A stretch of DNA of 64,000 nt. Source: Litchfieldia alkalitelluris (lineage in GTDB: Bacteria > Bacillota > Bacilli > Bacillales > Bacillaceae_L). The stretch spans positions 957,452 to 1,021,451 of the forward strand of contig NZ_KV917374.1 of NCBI RefSeq assembly GCF_002019645.1, written 5' to 3'. This document shows positions 17,726 through 27,918 of the stretch, piece by piece (within the stretch, counting starts at the first letter, position 1; the number at the start of each line of letters is the position of its first letter). The notes below the pieces were generated by a model. It ran no database searches. It had not been told where the DNA came from and worked only from the letters and a program-made list of their open reading frames with translations. The position numbers and the translations under genes are program-made.

Positions 17726-20700
17726 TTGAACGTGAAAAGAAGTCTCGCGCTTTTATTAGTCTTTTTAATGGTCTTCTCGAATACGGCTCTTGCGGCGGTT
17801 AAGCCAGTTACTGAGCCAAACAGATCGGAAGCTAGTAAACAAGTAAAATTTTCTGAATTAGTTAAAGAACAAGAACAAGAAAAGCAATATAAACTAGATG
17901 ATAAAGTACGTGTAATTGTCGAAGTTGATGGTGAACCAGCGATTACATATGCAACAAATCAAGGTGTTAAATACAGTGAGTTAGCTAAAAATGTAAAAGA
18001 AAAACTTGAAGGTGCTGCATTAAAAGCGCAACAAACTGTTAAAGATCAATTAAAGTCTAAAGCAGTGAAAATGGAGTTCAAGGAAAGCTTTACAACTGCA
18101 TTTAACGGATTTTCTGGGGTTGTAGAGTTTGGAAAGATTGAATCTATTAAAAAATTAAATGGTGTTTCAAATGTAACAATCGTACATGAGTACGAGCGTC
18201 CAGAACAACAACCAGATATGAGATACAGTAAGGAACTTGTCGAAGCACAAAAAGCTTGGGCTGAATATGGTTATACTGGACAAGGCATGACTGTTGGTAT
18301 CATCGATACTGGTGTTGACCCATCTCATAAAGATATGGTTTTAACTGATGCTTCTACAGCAGAGCTTTCTGAAGCAGAAGTAAGTGCATTAGTTGCAGAA
18401 AATGACCTACCAGGGAAGTTTTTTACTGATAAAGTTCCGTATGGTTATAACTACATGGATCAAAATGATCAAATTTTGGACCTTGGACCTGGTGCATCAC
18501 ACCACGGTATGCACGTTGCTGGTACAGTAGGTGCTAATGGTGATGATGAGAACGGTGGAATTAAAGGGGTTGCTCCTGAGGCACAATTGTTAGCACTTAA
18601 AGTATTCGGTAATGACCCGAATCTTGCGACAACTTGGGGAGATATTTATGTAAAAGCTATTGATGATTCTATTAAACTAGGTGTTGACGTTCTTAACTTA
18701 AGCTTAGGTTCAACAGCATCGTTCGTTTCTCCTGAAGACCCAGAACAAAAAGCTGTTGCTAGAGCAGTTGAAAATGGTGTATTAATGTCAATTTCGGCTG
18801 GTAACTCAGCACACTTTGGTAATGGTGAAGGAACTAAAAATCCATATCCTTCTAATCCTGATATTGGAGTAGTTGGTGCACCTGGATTATCTTATGATTC
18901 ATTACAGGTTGCTTCTCTTGAAAATCTGTATATTGATTTAGATGCAGTAACTTACTCATTTGATGGTGTTGAAGAAGGTCTATCTGCATTCTTATCAGCA
19001 AGTAGTGTTCACCCATTTAATGTTGAAACAAAAACTTTCGAAGTATTATCTGCTGGTTTAGGTGGTCCAAATGATTTTGATGGGCAAGACTTTACTGGTA
19101 AATATGCTTTAATTAAACGTGGTTCTTATCCATTTGTGGATAAAACTTTAAATGCGCAAGCAGCAGGTGCAGCTGGTGTTATTATTTACAATCACTTAGA
19201 GGGATATGTAAGTATGGCAACGGATGCGAATATAAAAATCCCTCAGTTATTTATGTTGAAGGCTGATGGAGATAGACTAAAAGCTGCAATTGATAATGGT
19301 ACAACAGTGACTCTTACTTTTAAAGGTGAAAGCACAACTTCCCTAAGTCCAACAGGTGGACAAATGTCTGGCTTTACTTCTTGGGGTGTAACACCAAACT
19401 TAGATTTTAAACCTGAGATTACAGCTCCAGGTGGAAATATCTTATCAACTCTTCAAGATAACCAATATGGTACGATGAGTGGTACTTCAATGGCTGCTCC
19501 ACACGTATCTGGTGGATCTGCAATCGTTCTTCAACGTGTAGATGAAGAGTTTGGTTTAGAAGGAAAAGATCGCGTTTTATTAGCAAAAAATATCTTAATG
19601 AACACAGCAAAAGCTGTTACAGATCAAGGTCAAATCAACACGATGTTTGGATTTGATATTCCTTATTCTCCACGCCGTCAAGGTGCAGGTTTAATGCAAT
19701 TACATGCAGCATTAAGTACTCCTGTAGTTGTGACTGAGAAAACAACGGGCGAAGCAAAAGTAGCTCTGAAAGAAATTGGAGATACTGTAAGCTTTACTCT
19801 TGAAGCTACTAACTTCAGCGACACCCCTGTAAGTTATGACGTAGCTGCAAATGTTCAAACTGACCTTTCTTTATTTGGGGAGTTAGGTTATGCATTAAAT
19901 GGTCTTGAAGCACAACCACTTGAAGGTGTTGAAGTAACAATCAATGGTGGAGAATCGACTGTTGAAGTTCCAGCAAATGGCACTGCAACAATTACTGTGG
20001 AATTAGACTTAACGAATGCACAGGTTTTAACTGCAAATGCTTCTGGTTATTTACCAGCAGTTGATGTATTCACAAACGGGTATTTCGCTGAAGGATTTGT
20101 CACTTTAACAAATAATGATCAAGTACTATCAGTACCTTATGTTGGATTCAAAGGTGACTGGAATGCTGCTCCAGTACTTGATGAAATGATTTATGATGAA
20201 AAAGATTCTTTTTATGGAATTTCTCAATTTGTAGACAGTAACTTATATACTCTTGGTGCTGATCCCGTAACTGGAGAATATAAAGCATCTGCAATTGCTA
20301 TTTCTCCAAATAATGATGGATTATTTGATGAAATCTTACCGGTTACATCATTCCTACGTAATGCAAAAGAAGTTACGTATAGTGTGTTAGATGCTGAAGG
20401 TAATAAATTACGTACTATTCGTTCTGAGCAAAATGTAAGAAAGCATTACTATGATGGTGGTCGATCAGGATATTATAGTTTCAGTGAAGCTAACGCTTGG
20501 GACGGAACTGTGAAGAACAAAACTGTCGCTGATGGCACATATATCTATGAAATTGCTGCAAAGATCGACTATCCAGGAAAAAAAGCACAATTATTCCAGT
20601 ACGAAGTAGTCGTTGATACTATTGCTCCAGAAGTAAATGCAAGTCTTGAAGGAAAAACATTAACATTTAATGCTTCAGATGAGCGTTCTGCTCTATCTTA

Positions 20701-22324
20701 TATCGATGTATTAGTAAATGGTGAATCTATTTTAGAAACTCCATTAGCTCCTGATACTACAGAATATGTATTCGCTGAAGAATTAGCATCTGGTACAGAA
20801 GTTACTGTTGTAGCGTTCGACAACGCTGGAAATGCTGGTACAGTTGAAATCAGTGGAGTAAATGATGGTTTAACTCCAGTAATTAATGTTACAAGCCCAG
20901 CTGCATTCGGATATTACAATACAAATGAAGTAACAGCGTCTGGTTATGTAACAGATGATTCTAAACTTGCTGAAGTAACAGTTAATGGTGAGTCTGTTGA
21001 CTTTACTTATAACGAAGAGAAGAAACAATATGACTTCTCCACAGTTTTAACACTTGAAGATGGAGATAAAGTTCTTAAGTTTGCTGCGAAAGATGTGGCA
21101 GGTAATGAAATTTCATTTACTCGTACAGTTTTCGTTGATACAACATTCCCAACTGTAGATGTTGAAGTACCAGCATATGTTGATAACGCAACAACTTCAG
21201 TGACATTAACAGCAACTCTTGCTGACAATGCTGAGGAATTACGTTATTCAGTTGATGGAAGTGAAGAGTTCTTCCAAGAACTTCCTGGTTACCAAATGAA
21301 TGACTTTGAAACTGTTGTTGAAACTGAGCTTACTCTTGAGCCTGGTGATAACACATTCAATTTAGAATTAGTTGATTTAGTTGGAAATAAAACGACTAAA
21401 GAAGTAAAAGTATACCGTGCAGAGTCAGAGTCTGAAGAACAAGTTTCTCGTCTTTTTGGACAAACTCAATATGATACGTCTGTTGAGATCAGTAATGATG
21501 GATGGGATACTTCAGATGTAGTCGTACTTGCTCGTGGAGATCACTATGCAGATGCATTAGCTGGTGTACCTTTAGCTGCAAAATACGATGCACCACTTCT
21601 TTTAACTCGTAGCAACAAGCTTGAAACAGTGACTAGCGATGAGCTTAAGAGATTACAAACTAAAAAGGTTTATATTTTAGGTGGACCTTTAGCGATTTCT
21701 GCTGATGTAGAAAAAGCTATTACTGATCTTGGTGTAGAAGTAGAAAGAATCGGTGGTCAAAACCACTATGATACTGCTGCTCTAATTGCGAAGAAAGTAG
21801 CTCCAGAAGGTGCTGAAAAGGTAGTTGTAGTAAGTGGAGAGAAATTCCAAGATGCTCTATCAGTAGCTCCATATGCTGGTGCAGATCAACTTCCGATCTT
21901 ATTAGTTAAGAAATCTTCTGTACCTAATGAAACAAAAGCAGCTCTTGAAACTTTAGGTGCAAAAGAAACATTTGTAATTGGTGGTAACTTAGTAGTATCT
22001 GAAGAAGTTTCTGCTTCTTTACCAACTGCAACTCGTATTGCAGGAGCAACTACTTACGAAACAAACGTAGCGGTTGCAAACCACTTTGGATTTGATCCTT
22101 ACGTAACATATGTTGCTACAGGTCAAAAATTCCAAGACGGTCTTTCTGGTGCTGCACTTGCTGCTAAGAACAACACTGGTGTCGTTCTTGTAACAAGTAA
22201 CTCAGTTCCAAAAGTGACTGAAGCATTCTTAGCTTCTAATAATGCTGGTAAGGTAAGAGTACTTGGCGGACCTTTAGCTGTTAGTGACAGTGCTGTTACT
22301 ACAATTGCTGGGTTAGTTAAGTAA
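17726..22324 (+). CDS. Cell-wall-bound subtilisin-like serine protease with CWB2 repeats
   Basis: The 1532 residues comprise a signal peptide ending near NTALA (1-24), an I9-type propeptide (about 50-150) and an S8 domain with Asp193 in IDTGVDPSH, His in HHGMHVAGT (near 259), the oxyanion Asn in SAGNSAH and Ser in GTSMAAPHVSGG (near 586). A PA-type insert of about 150 residues sits before the Ser block, as in Vpr. Downstream are Ig-like or FlgD-like beta modules (about 650-1230), then three cell-wall-binding-2 repeats (about 1240-1532) beginning RLFGQTQYDTS. CWB2 binds wall polymers, so the protease should stay on the surface. The start is TTG after AGGGGGT. It is related to minor extracellular proteases, but much longer. 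Confidence 0.92.
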   Translation: MNVKRSLALLLVFLMVFSNTALAAVKPVTEPNRSEASKQVKFSELVKEQEQEKQYKLDDKVRVIVEVDGEPAITYATNQGVKYSELAKNVKEKLEGAALKAQQTVKDQLKSKAVKMEFKESFTTAFNGFSGVVEFGKIESIKKLNGVSNVTIVHEYERPEQQPDMRYSKELVEAQKAWAEYGYTGQGMTVGIIDTGVDPSHKDMVLTDASTAELSEAEVSALVAENDLPGKFFTDKVPYGYNYMDQNDQILDLGPGASHHGMHVAGTVGANGDDENGGIKGVAPEAQLLALKVFGNDPNLATTWGDIYVKAIDDSIKLGVDVLNLSLGSTASFVSPEDPEQKAVARAVENGVLMSISAGNSAHFGNGEGTKNPYPSNPDIGVVGAPGLSYDSLQVASLENLYIDLDAVTYSFDGVEEGLSAFLSASSVHPFNVETKTFEVLSAGLGGPNDFDGQDFTGKYALIKRGSYPFVDKTLNAQAAGAAGVIIYNHLEGYVSMATDANIKIPQLFMLKADGDRLKAAIDNGTTVTLTFKGESTTSLSPTGGQMSGFTSWGVTPNLDFKPEITAPGGNILSTLQDNQYGTMSGTSMAAPHVSGGSAIVLQRVDEEFGLEGKDRVLLAKNILMNTAKAVTDQGQINTMFGFDIPYSPRRQGAGLMQLHAALSTPVVVTEKTTGEAKVALKEIGDTVSFTLEATNFSDTPVSYDVAANVQTDLSLFGELGYALNGLEAQPLEGVEVTINGGESTVEVPANGTATITVELDLTNAQVLTANASGYLPAVDVFTNGYFAEGFVTLTNNDQVLSVPYVGFKGDWNAAPVLDEMIYDEKDSFYGISQFVDSNLYTLGADPVTGEYKASAIAISPNNDGLFDEILPVTSFLRNAKEVTYSVLDAEGNKLRTIRSEQNVRKHYYDGGRSGYYSFSEANAWDGTVKNKTVADGTYIYEIAAKIDYPGKKAQLFQYEVVVDTIAPEVNASLEGKTLTFNASDERSALSYIDVLVNGESILETPLAPDTTEYVFAEELASGTEVTVVAFDNAGNAGTVEISGVNDGLTPVINVTSPAAFGYYNTNEVTASGYVTDDSKLAEVTVNGESVDFTYNEEKKQYDFSTVLTLEDGDKVLKFAAKDVAGNEISFTRTVFVDTTFPTVDVEVPAYVDNATTSVTLTATLADNAEELRYSVDGSEEFFQELPGYQMNDFETVVETELTLEPGDNTFNLELVDLVGNKTTKEVKVYRAESESEEQVSRLFGQTQYDTSVEISNDGWDTSDVVVLARGDHYADALAGVPLAAKYDAPLLLTRSNKLETVTSDELKRLQTKKVYILGGPLAISADVEKAITDLGVEVERIGGQNHYDTAALIAKKVAPEGAEKVVVVSGEKFQDALSVAPYAGADQLPILLVKKSSVPNETKAALETLGAKETFVIGGNLVVSEEVSASLPTATRIAGATTYETNVAVANHFGFDPYVTYVATGQKFQDGLSGAALAAKNNTGVVLVTSNSVPKVTEAFLASNNAGKVRVLGGPLAVSDSAVTTIAGLVK

Positions 22325-22342
22325 TAAGCAACGTACAATCTA

Positions 22343-22374
22343 GGAGAGAGCGACATTGTTGCTCTCTCTTTTAA
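22343..22374 (+). terminator. Terminator of the S8 protease gene
   Basis: The stem AGGAGAGAGC/GCTCTCTCTT is followed by a T-rich tail just after the stop. Confidence 0.8.
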
Positions 22375-22574
22375 TTTGGCTATAAAGGTTCATATAGTAT
22401 CTCCAGACCACCTAGGAGAGCGAATGGCTGCCAAGGAAATCAACAACCCGTTTTAATAGCTCCTTTAATATAAGTAAATTGATTTGGGTTTGTATTAATT
22501 ACCTGTTGTGGAAAAGGTGAGAAGGATTTATGATGTCAATAGACTTTTAATCATCCGACGAAATTCGATACAAT

Positions 22575-22603
22575 TTGAAATCAGTGATTATAAGATTTAT
22601 AAT
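22575..22603 (+). promoter_or_regulatory. Sigma-A promoter of the WTA operon (tagD)
   Basis: TTGAAA (22575-22580) and TATAAT (22598-22603) have a 17-bp spacer, 66 bases before tagD. It probably drives tagD and the following phosphotransferase and exporter genes. Confidence 0.65.
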
Positions 22604-22668
22604 ATGATAGTTAGTAATTTGTAACATTATAAGAAATATTACGACTAAGTCTCTGAAAGGAGAGGATT

Positions 22669-23058
22669 ATGTTGAAAAAGGTTTTAACATATGGAACTTT
22701 TGATCTATTACATTGGGGACATATTAACCTATTGAAGCGTGCAAGAGATCTTGGTGATTTCTTGGTTGTTGGTCTCTCCACCGATGAATTTAATGAAATT
22801 AAGCAAAAATCTGCTTATCATAGCTTTGAGCACCGCACAATCATCTTAGAGTCGATTCGATTTGTAGATAAAGTTATTCCGGAGAATGGCTGGGACCAAA
22901 AGGTTCAAGATATCATTGATCATGATATTGATATTTTTGTGATGGGTGATGACTGGAAAGGGAAGTTTGATCATCTCAAAGAATATTGTGAGGTTATATA
23001 TCTTCCAAGAACAGTGGATATTTCCACAACAAAAATTAAGAAAGATTTATGTGTATAA
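22669..23058 (+). CDS. tagD: Glycerol-3-phosphate cytidylyltransferase
   Basis: Makes CDP-glycerol from CTP and sn-glycerol-3-phosphate, the donor for WTA linkage-unit glycerol phosphate. The 129 residues match TagD/TarD length. The nucleotidyltransferase motif TFDLLHWGHINLL is at the N-terminus, and the RTVDISTTKIKK block (family RxxxISTTxI) is near the end. GAAAGGAGAGG precedes the ATG. The next gene overlaps or abuts its 3' end, so it heads an operon. Cytoplasmic enzyme; assignment is firm. Confidence 0.95.
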   Translation: MLKKVLTYGTFDLLHWGHINLLKRARDLGDFLVVGLSTDEFNEIKQKSAYHSFEHRTIILESIRFVDKVIPENGWDQKVQDIIDHDIDIFVMGDDWKGKFDHLKEYCEVIYLPRTVDISTTKIKKDLCV

Positions 23059-23060
23059 GC

Positions 23061-24230
23061 ATGGTTAGAGATTTGATTATTTTCATCTATCTAACCTTTT
23101 TTAAGGTTGTATTTACTTTTTTTAAACTGTTTCCGCTAAAAAATAAAATTACCTTTGTTGTTTCGTTTGGAGATAACAGTTTATTTATTTATGAAGAGTT
23201 AAAAAGGCAAGAGCGTGATAGTGATATCGTATTTTTATATAAAACAAATGTTAGACATGATTTTCGGAAGTTGCTAGATGTAACGGCAATTCCTTTTGAA
23301 AGTAATAATGTTTTCGACACACTTAAAGGTATTTATCATCTGGCAACATCAAAACATATTGTTGTTGATAATTATTATGGCTTTTTAGCAGCTGTTCAAT
23401 TCAAGGTTGAGGTTACATGCACACAGGTTTGGCATGCATCTGGTGCGTTAAAGAAGTTTGGACTACTTGATCGATCAAATTCTATGCGAAGCGAGAAAGA
23501 TCTCGCACGTTTCAAAAAAGTTTATAAAAATTTTAAACAAGTTCTTGTTGGTTCGGAAGAAATGGCCAAGATCTTTATGGAGGCCTTTAATATAGAGGAA
23601 ACTAGGATCTTACGATTAGGTATCCCACGTACGGATCTTTTTTATGATAAAGAGATGAAAGATCTAATCTTAAAAAAATTAACAAATGAAATCCCGATTA
23701 CAGATGATAAAAAGGTGATTTTGTATGCACCAACCTATCGTGATGGTCAGCTAGATTCATTTGATATACAGCTTGATTTGAAGAAGATGTTTGATGAATT
23801 GAAGGATGAGTATATCGTGATTTTAAGGCTGCATCCAGTGATAGCAAATAAACTAGGCTCTCTAGAACAATTTCCTAATTTTGCCTATGATTATTCTTCA
23901 CACATTGATGCAAATGAGCTATTATTAATAACTGATGTGCTAATCTCTGATTATTCTTCGATACCATTCGAATTTTCCTTATTGAAGAAACCAATGATTT
24001 TTTATGCTTATGATTTGGTGGAATATAAGGAAGAAAGAGGTTTATGGGATGATTATGAAGAGATGGTTCCAGGACCTGTTGTATTTTCAACAGACGAAGT
24101 GATTTCTTGTATAAAAGAAAATCAGTTTGATCTAGCAAAAATTAATGATTTTGATAAAAGGTGGAATCGTTATTCAACTGGAAATTCAAGTCAAAGATTT
24201 GTTAACTATATTTTTGACAATAATAAATAA
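23061..24230 (+). CDS. CDP-glycerol glycerophosphotransferase family (TarB/TarF-like)
   Basis: This peripheral membrane enzyme of the TagB/TagF family adds polyol phosphate from a CDP donor to the lipid-linked WTA precursor. The 389 residues are the length of single-domain primases (TagB/TarF). An N-terminal amphipathic or hydrophobic segment (about 4-25) is followed by QVWHASGALKKFG, ILRLGIPRTD, ILYAPTYRDG, LRLHPV and LITDVLISDYSSIPFEFSLL; the family catalytic His residues lie in WHA and LHP. The ATG at 23061 is used; an ATG at 23049 inside the end of tagD is also possible. Being next to tagD, it may be the primase, but which step is not resolvable from sequence alone. Confidence 0.88.
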   Translation: MVRDLIIFIYLTFFKVVFTFFKLFPLKNKITFVVSFGDNSLFIYEELKRQERDSDIVFLYKTNVRHDFRKLLDVTAIPFESNNVFDTLKGIYHLATSKHIVVDNYYGFLAAVQFKVEVTCTQVWHASGALKKFGLLDRSNSMRSEKDLARFKKVYKNFKQVLVGSEEMAKIFMEAFNIEETRILRLGIPRTDLFYDKEMKDLILKKLTNEIPITDDKKVILYAPTYRDGQLDSFDIQLDLKKMFDELKDEYIVILRLHPVIANKLGSLEQFPNFAYDYSSHIDANELLLITDVLISDYSSIPFEFSLLKKPMIFYAYDLVEYKEERGLWDDYEEMVPGPVVFSTDEVISCIKENQFDLAKINDFDKRWNRYSTGNSSQRFVNYIFDNNK

Positions 24231-24326
24231 GAAGAAATACTGTTTCTGGAAGACTGATTGCTTCGAATTCGTTACAGATTCGTTACAGTCTATTAATAGA
24301 AGCAGCACATTAGAAAGGAAACGACA

Positions 24327-25133
24327 ATGAGCTCTGTTATTACAGTTCTAAAAGAACAAATCAATAGCTTTTATTTAATAAGAAGATTGTCGCTTTTTGA
24401 ATTGAAAATTGCGAACAATAATAATTATTTAGGGCTTTTGTGGGAGTTATTAAACCCTGCGATTCAAATCACGATGTATTGGTTTGTATTTGGAATGGGG
24501 ATCCGCGGAGGAGAAGATGTGGATGGTATCCCATACTTACAATGGATGCTTGCAGGTGTAACGATTTGGTTTTTTATTAACCAAGCAACACTAGATGCAT
24601 CAAAATCAATTTACACCCGATTAAACATCATTGCAAAAATGAATTTTCCATTAAGTGTTGTTCCAAGCTATGTTATTTTCTCTAAGTTTTACTCACATTT
24701 AGTCTTATTAGGTTTAATTAGTATTATATTCCAATTCACTGGATTTCAGATAAGCGTATATTATCTTCAATTGCCATATTTTCTTTTTGCTACAATTTCA
24801 CTTATTTTTGCTACATCTCTTATAACGTCGACACTTGCTACAATCGTTCGTGATGTACAAATGATTGTACAATCAGTCATGAGGATCTTATTCTTTGTTT
24901 CTCCTATTTTATGGACAACAGAGCGTCTAGGTGAACGTATTCAAGAAGCTATGAAGATTAACCCATTGTATTATATTGCTGAAGGATATCGAGCGGCATT
25001 CCTGCGAAATGAGTGGTATATGCTTGAAAATCCGGGTTACACACTTTATTTTTGGGGATTAATCCTCTTTTTATTAACAATCGGATCCATGCTTCATGTA
25101 AGGTTTAGATCACGATTTGTTGATTTCATATAA
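24327..25133 (+). CDS. tagG: Teichoic acid ABC exporter, permease subunit
   Basis: Membrane half of the TagGH exporter that flips completed WTA across the membrane. The 268 residues form an ABC-2 type permease with six helices and a conserved cytoplasmic N-terminal segment (ELKIANNNNYLGLLWELLNP). The pattern FFVSPILWTTERL and PLYYIAEGYRAAFL near the C-terminal third is typical of polysaccharide exporters. GAAAGGAAAC precedes the ATG. It is followed after 15 bases by tagH, so the two are cotranscribed. Confidence 0.92.
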   Translation: MSSVITVLKEQINSFYLIRRLSLFELKIANNNNYLGLLWELLNPAIQITMYWFVFGMGIRGGEDVDGIPYLQWMLAGVTIWFFINQATLDASKSIYTRLNIIAKMNFPLSVVPSYVIFSKFYSHLVLLGLISIIFQFTGFQISVYYLQLPYFLFATISLIFATSLITSTLATIVRDVQMIVQSVMRILFFVSPILWTTERLGERIQEAMKINPLYYIAEGYRAAFLRNEWYMLENPGYTLYFWGLILFLLTIGSMLHVRFRSRFVDFI

Positions 25134-25148
25134 GAGAGGTGGTGCGTG

Positions 25149-25955
25149 ATGACTAAATCAGTTGTGTTAAAAAATGTCACTAAAAAATATAAAATGTATA
25201 AAAAAACATCGGAGAAATTACTTGATATTTTATTGCCAAAGGGATATGGAGAAGATTTCTATGCTGTTCAAGATATCTCATTTGAAGCTAATAAAGGTGA
25301 CATTATCGGTGTTCTTGGTATCAATGGTTCAGGTAAGTCAACTTTATCGAACTTGATTACGGGAGTTATACCTCCAACCTCAGGAGAATTGATGATTGGT
25401 GGGCAAGCTTCATTAATTGCGATTGCATCGGGTTTGAACAATCAGTTGACAGGTTTAGAGAATATTGAATTAAAGTGTCTCCTTCTAGGTTTTAGTAAAA
25501 AAGAGATTAAAGAACTTACACCTAAAATTATTGAATTTGCAGATATTGGAAAGTTCATAGAACAACCCGTAAAAAGCTATTCTAGTGGGATGAAATCGAG
25601 ATTAGGCTTTGCAATTTCTGTGAACATTGACCCAGATGTACTAGTCATTGATGAGGCACTATCGGTTGGTGACCAAACGTTTACAGATAAATGTCTGGCA
25701 AGAATGGAAGAATTTAAAGCTAAAGGAAAGACGATTTTCTTTATCAGCCACTCTATAGGGCAAGTTAAAAAGTTTTGCGAAAAGGCTTTATGGCTTGAAG
25801 CTGGTGGGATTAGGGATTACGGTGAACTCAAAGATATCTTGCCGAAGTATGAACAATTCTTAAAAGATTTTAAAGCAATGTCACAGGAAGATCAAAAGAG
25901 ATTTAAAGATGAATTAACTAAAAAGAGAAGTGGTCAACAAGCGTTGCTAGGGTAG
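25149..25955 (+). CDS. tagH: Teichoic acid ABC exporter, ATP-binding subunit
   Basis: ATPase of the WTA exporter. Walker A is GINGSGKST (near residue 58), the signature motif YSSGMKSRL, and Walker B VLVIDEA with SHS as the switch His. The 268 residues make it a short TagH without the long C-terminal extension seen in B. subtilis 168 TagH (527 residues), closer to the S. aureus TarH size. The start is ATG after AGAGAGGTGG; a GTG one codon upstream is possible. Confidence 0.92.
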   Translation: MTKSVVLKNVTKKYKMYKKTSEKLLDILLPKGYGEDFYAVQDISFEANKGDIIGVLGINGSGKSTLSNLITGVIPPTSGELMIGGQASLIAIASGLNNQLTGLENIELKCLLLGFSKKEIKELTPKIIEFADIGKFIEQPVKSYSSGMKSRLGFAISVNIDPDVLVIDEALSVGDQTFTDKCLARMEEFKAKGKTIFFISHSIGQVKKFCEKALWLEAGGIRDYGELKDILPKYEQFLKDFKAMSQEDQKRFKDELTKKRSGQQALLG

Positions 25956-26134
25956 TCTATTCCCTATTAAGGTAACAATCACCTTTGTCATTTAGTACTT
26001 GTTATGATAAACTTTCAATGAGATTCGGAATTTTTGTCGAATCTTCTTGTTTTGCCATTTTTTATTATTTTTAACAACTTAGGCATACTACAATATATGA
26101 TTCCTAACCTTATTTATAAAGGAGTTAATTAAAT

Positions 26135-26848
26135 ATGATTTACGCTGAAATACTTGCTGGTGGCAAAGGAACTCGTATGGGTAACATTAATATGCCAAAA
26201 CAGTTTTTAACACTTAATAGTAAACCGATTATCATTCATACGATTGAGAAGTTCATTTTAAACCATAGATTCGACATGATTTTAGTTGTTTCTCCAAAAG
26301 AATGGATTAACCATACTAGAGATATCATTCAAAAGTTTATTGGTCATGAAGAACGCCTAGTTGTTGTAGAAGGTGGACGCGATCGTAATGAATCGATTAT
26401 GAGTGGGATTCGTTATATTGAAAAGGTAAATGGTCTACATGATGATGATGTCATTATTACTCATGATTCTGTTCGACCTTTTCTAACACATCGTATTATC
26501 GAAGAGAATATTGACAGTGCTTTAAAAAATGTAGCTGTAGATACAGTAATAGAAGCAATTGATACAATTATTCAATCTGAAGACGGAGAGACTATTTCAG
26601 ATATTCCGGTTCGTGACACGATGTATCAAGGACAAACACCTCAAAGCTTCAATATTAAAAAGCTAGTTGAACATTACAATTCACTTTCTGAAGAGCAAAA
26701 AGCGATACTAACAGATGCATGTAAAATATGCTCGATTAAAGGTGAAAAAGTAAAACTAGTTAGAGGGGAAGTATTTAATATTAAGGTTACTACCCCTTAT
26801 GATCTTAAAGTTGCGAATGCAATTTTACAGGAGCGGATATCACTATGA
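26135..26848 (+). CDS. tarI: Ribitol-5-phosphate cytidylyltransferase
   Basis: IspD-like nucleotidyltransferase that makes CDP-ribitol from ribitol-5-phosphate and CTP. The N-terminal motif [10 protein letters not shown], the substrate block MPKQFL, then [17 protein letters not shown] and QTPQSF mark the TarI/IspD family, and pairing with TarJ marks it as TarI. The 237 residues are the normal length. AAAGGAG precedes the ATG. The stop overlaps the tarJ start (ATGA), giving translational coupling. Its presence implies a poly(ribitol phosphate) WTA, as in B. subtilis W23 and S. aureus. Confidence 0.92.
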   Translation: MIYAEILAGGKGTRMGNINMPKQFLTLNSKPIIIHTIEKFILNHRFDMILVVSPKEWINHTRDIIQKFIGHEERLVVVEGGRDRNESIMSGIRYIEKVNGLHDDDVIITHDSVRPFLTHRIIEENIDSALKNVAVDTVIEAIDTIIQSEDGETISDIPVRDTMYQGQTPQSFNIKKLVEHYNSLSEEQKAILTDACKICSIKGEKVKLVRGEVFNIKVTTPYDLKVANAILQERISL

Positions 26849-27870
26849 TTAATCAAGTATATCGACTCGTTTCACCAAGACAATTTGAAGTCACATATAA
26901 AGATCGTTCACTTCAATCAGATTATATTGTCGTTCGTCCCACTCATCTTTCGATTTGTGCAGCGGATCAAAGGTATTACACAGGATCTCGTGGTCAAGAG
27001 GCGATGGCTAAAAAACTGCCAATGGCACTGATTCATGAAGGAATTGGAAGTGTTGTATATGATGCGTCTGGGGAATTAAAGCCAGGTACACAGGTGGTGA
27101 TGATTCCAAATACGCCGATCGAGAAGGATGAGATTGTCGCTGAGAACTATCTTCGTACAAGTAAATTCCGCTCAAGTGGGTATGATGGATTCATGCAGGA
27201 TTATATTTTTCTAAAGCGTGACAGAATTGTTCCGCTATATGAAGGGATTAATCCACATGTAGCTGCATTTATGGAACTCATTACAATCGCTATGCATGCA
27301 TTGGTTCGTTTTGAACAAAGAGCACATAGCCGACGCAATGTGTTTGGTGTATGGGGAGACGGTAATTTAGGTTATATAACTGCGTTATTCTTAAAGCGCA
27401 GATACAAAGATAGTAAGGTATATGTGTTTGGAAAGACACAATACAAACTAAACCACTTTTCATTTGTAGATGAAGCATACTCAATTGATACAATTCCTGA
27501 GGATATGTTAATTGATCATGCATTTGAGTGTGTTGGTGGGATTGGAAGCCAAACAGCCATTAATCAAACAATTGATTATTTAAGCCCTGAAGGTACAATA
27601 TCTATTCTTGGGGTATCGGAATATCCTGTTGAAATTAATACACGTATGATTTTAGAAAAAGGAATTACGATGATCGGCAGTAGCCGTAGTGGTCGTGAAG
27701 ACTTTGTTAACACGGTTAATTTTATGCAAGAGCATCCAGATGTGGAGAGCTATTTAGAAACAATTATTGGTGGCGTTCATGTAGTTAGAACAATTCAAGA
27801 TATCATTAGTGCATTTGAAAGTGATTTAACAACATCTTGGGGAAAAACAGTAATGGAATGGAAGATATAA
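26845..27870 (+). CDS. tarJ: Ribulose-5-phosphate reductase
   Basis: A medium-chain dehydrogenase that reduces ribulose-5-phosphate to ribitol-5-phosphate with NADPH, feeding TarI. The 341 residues are standard for TarJ. The zinc-site block [15 protein letters not shown], an IHEGIG segment and the Rossmann turn GVWGDGNLG (near 167-175) are visible. The start ATG overlaps the tarI stop by four bases. Enzyme and partner together form the CDP-ribitol branch of the operon. Confidence 0.92.
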   Translation: MINQVYRLVSPRQFEVTYKDRSLQSDYIVVRPTHLSICAADQRYYTGSRGQEAMAKKLPMALIHEGIGSVVYDASGELKPGTQVVMIPNTPIEKDEIVAENYLRTSKFRSSGYDGFMQDYIFLKRDRIVPLYEGINPHVAAFMELITIAMHALVRFEQRAHSRRNVFGVWGDGNLGYITALFLKRRYKDSKVYVFGKTQYKLNHFSFVDEAYSIDTIPEDMLIDHAFECVGGIGSQTAINQTIDYLSPEGTISILGVSEYPVEINTRMILEKGITMIGSSRSGREDFVNTVNFMQEHPDVESYLETIIGGVHVVRTIQDIISAFESDLTTSWGKTVMEWKI

Positions 27871-27918
27871 GATCTTTCATTCCATTTTCTAAGTCGTTTT
27901 CTTAGAGGAGGAGATGGA

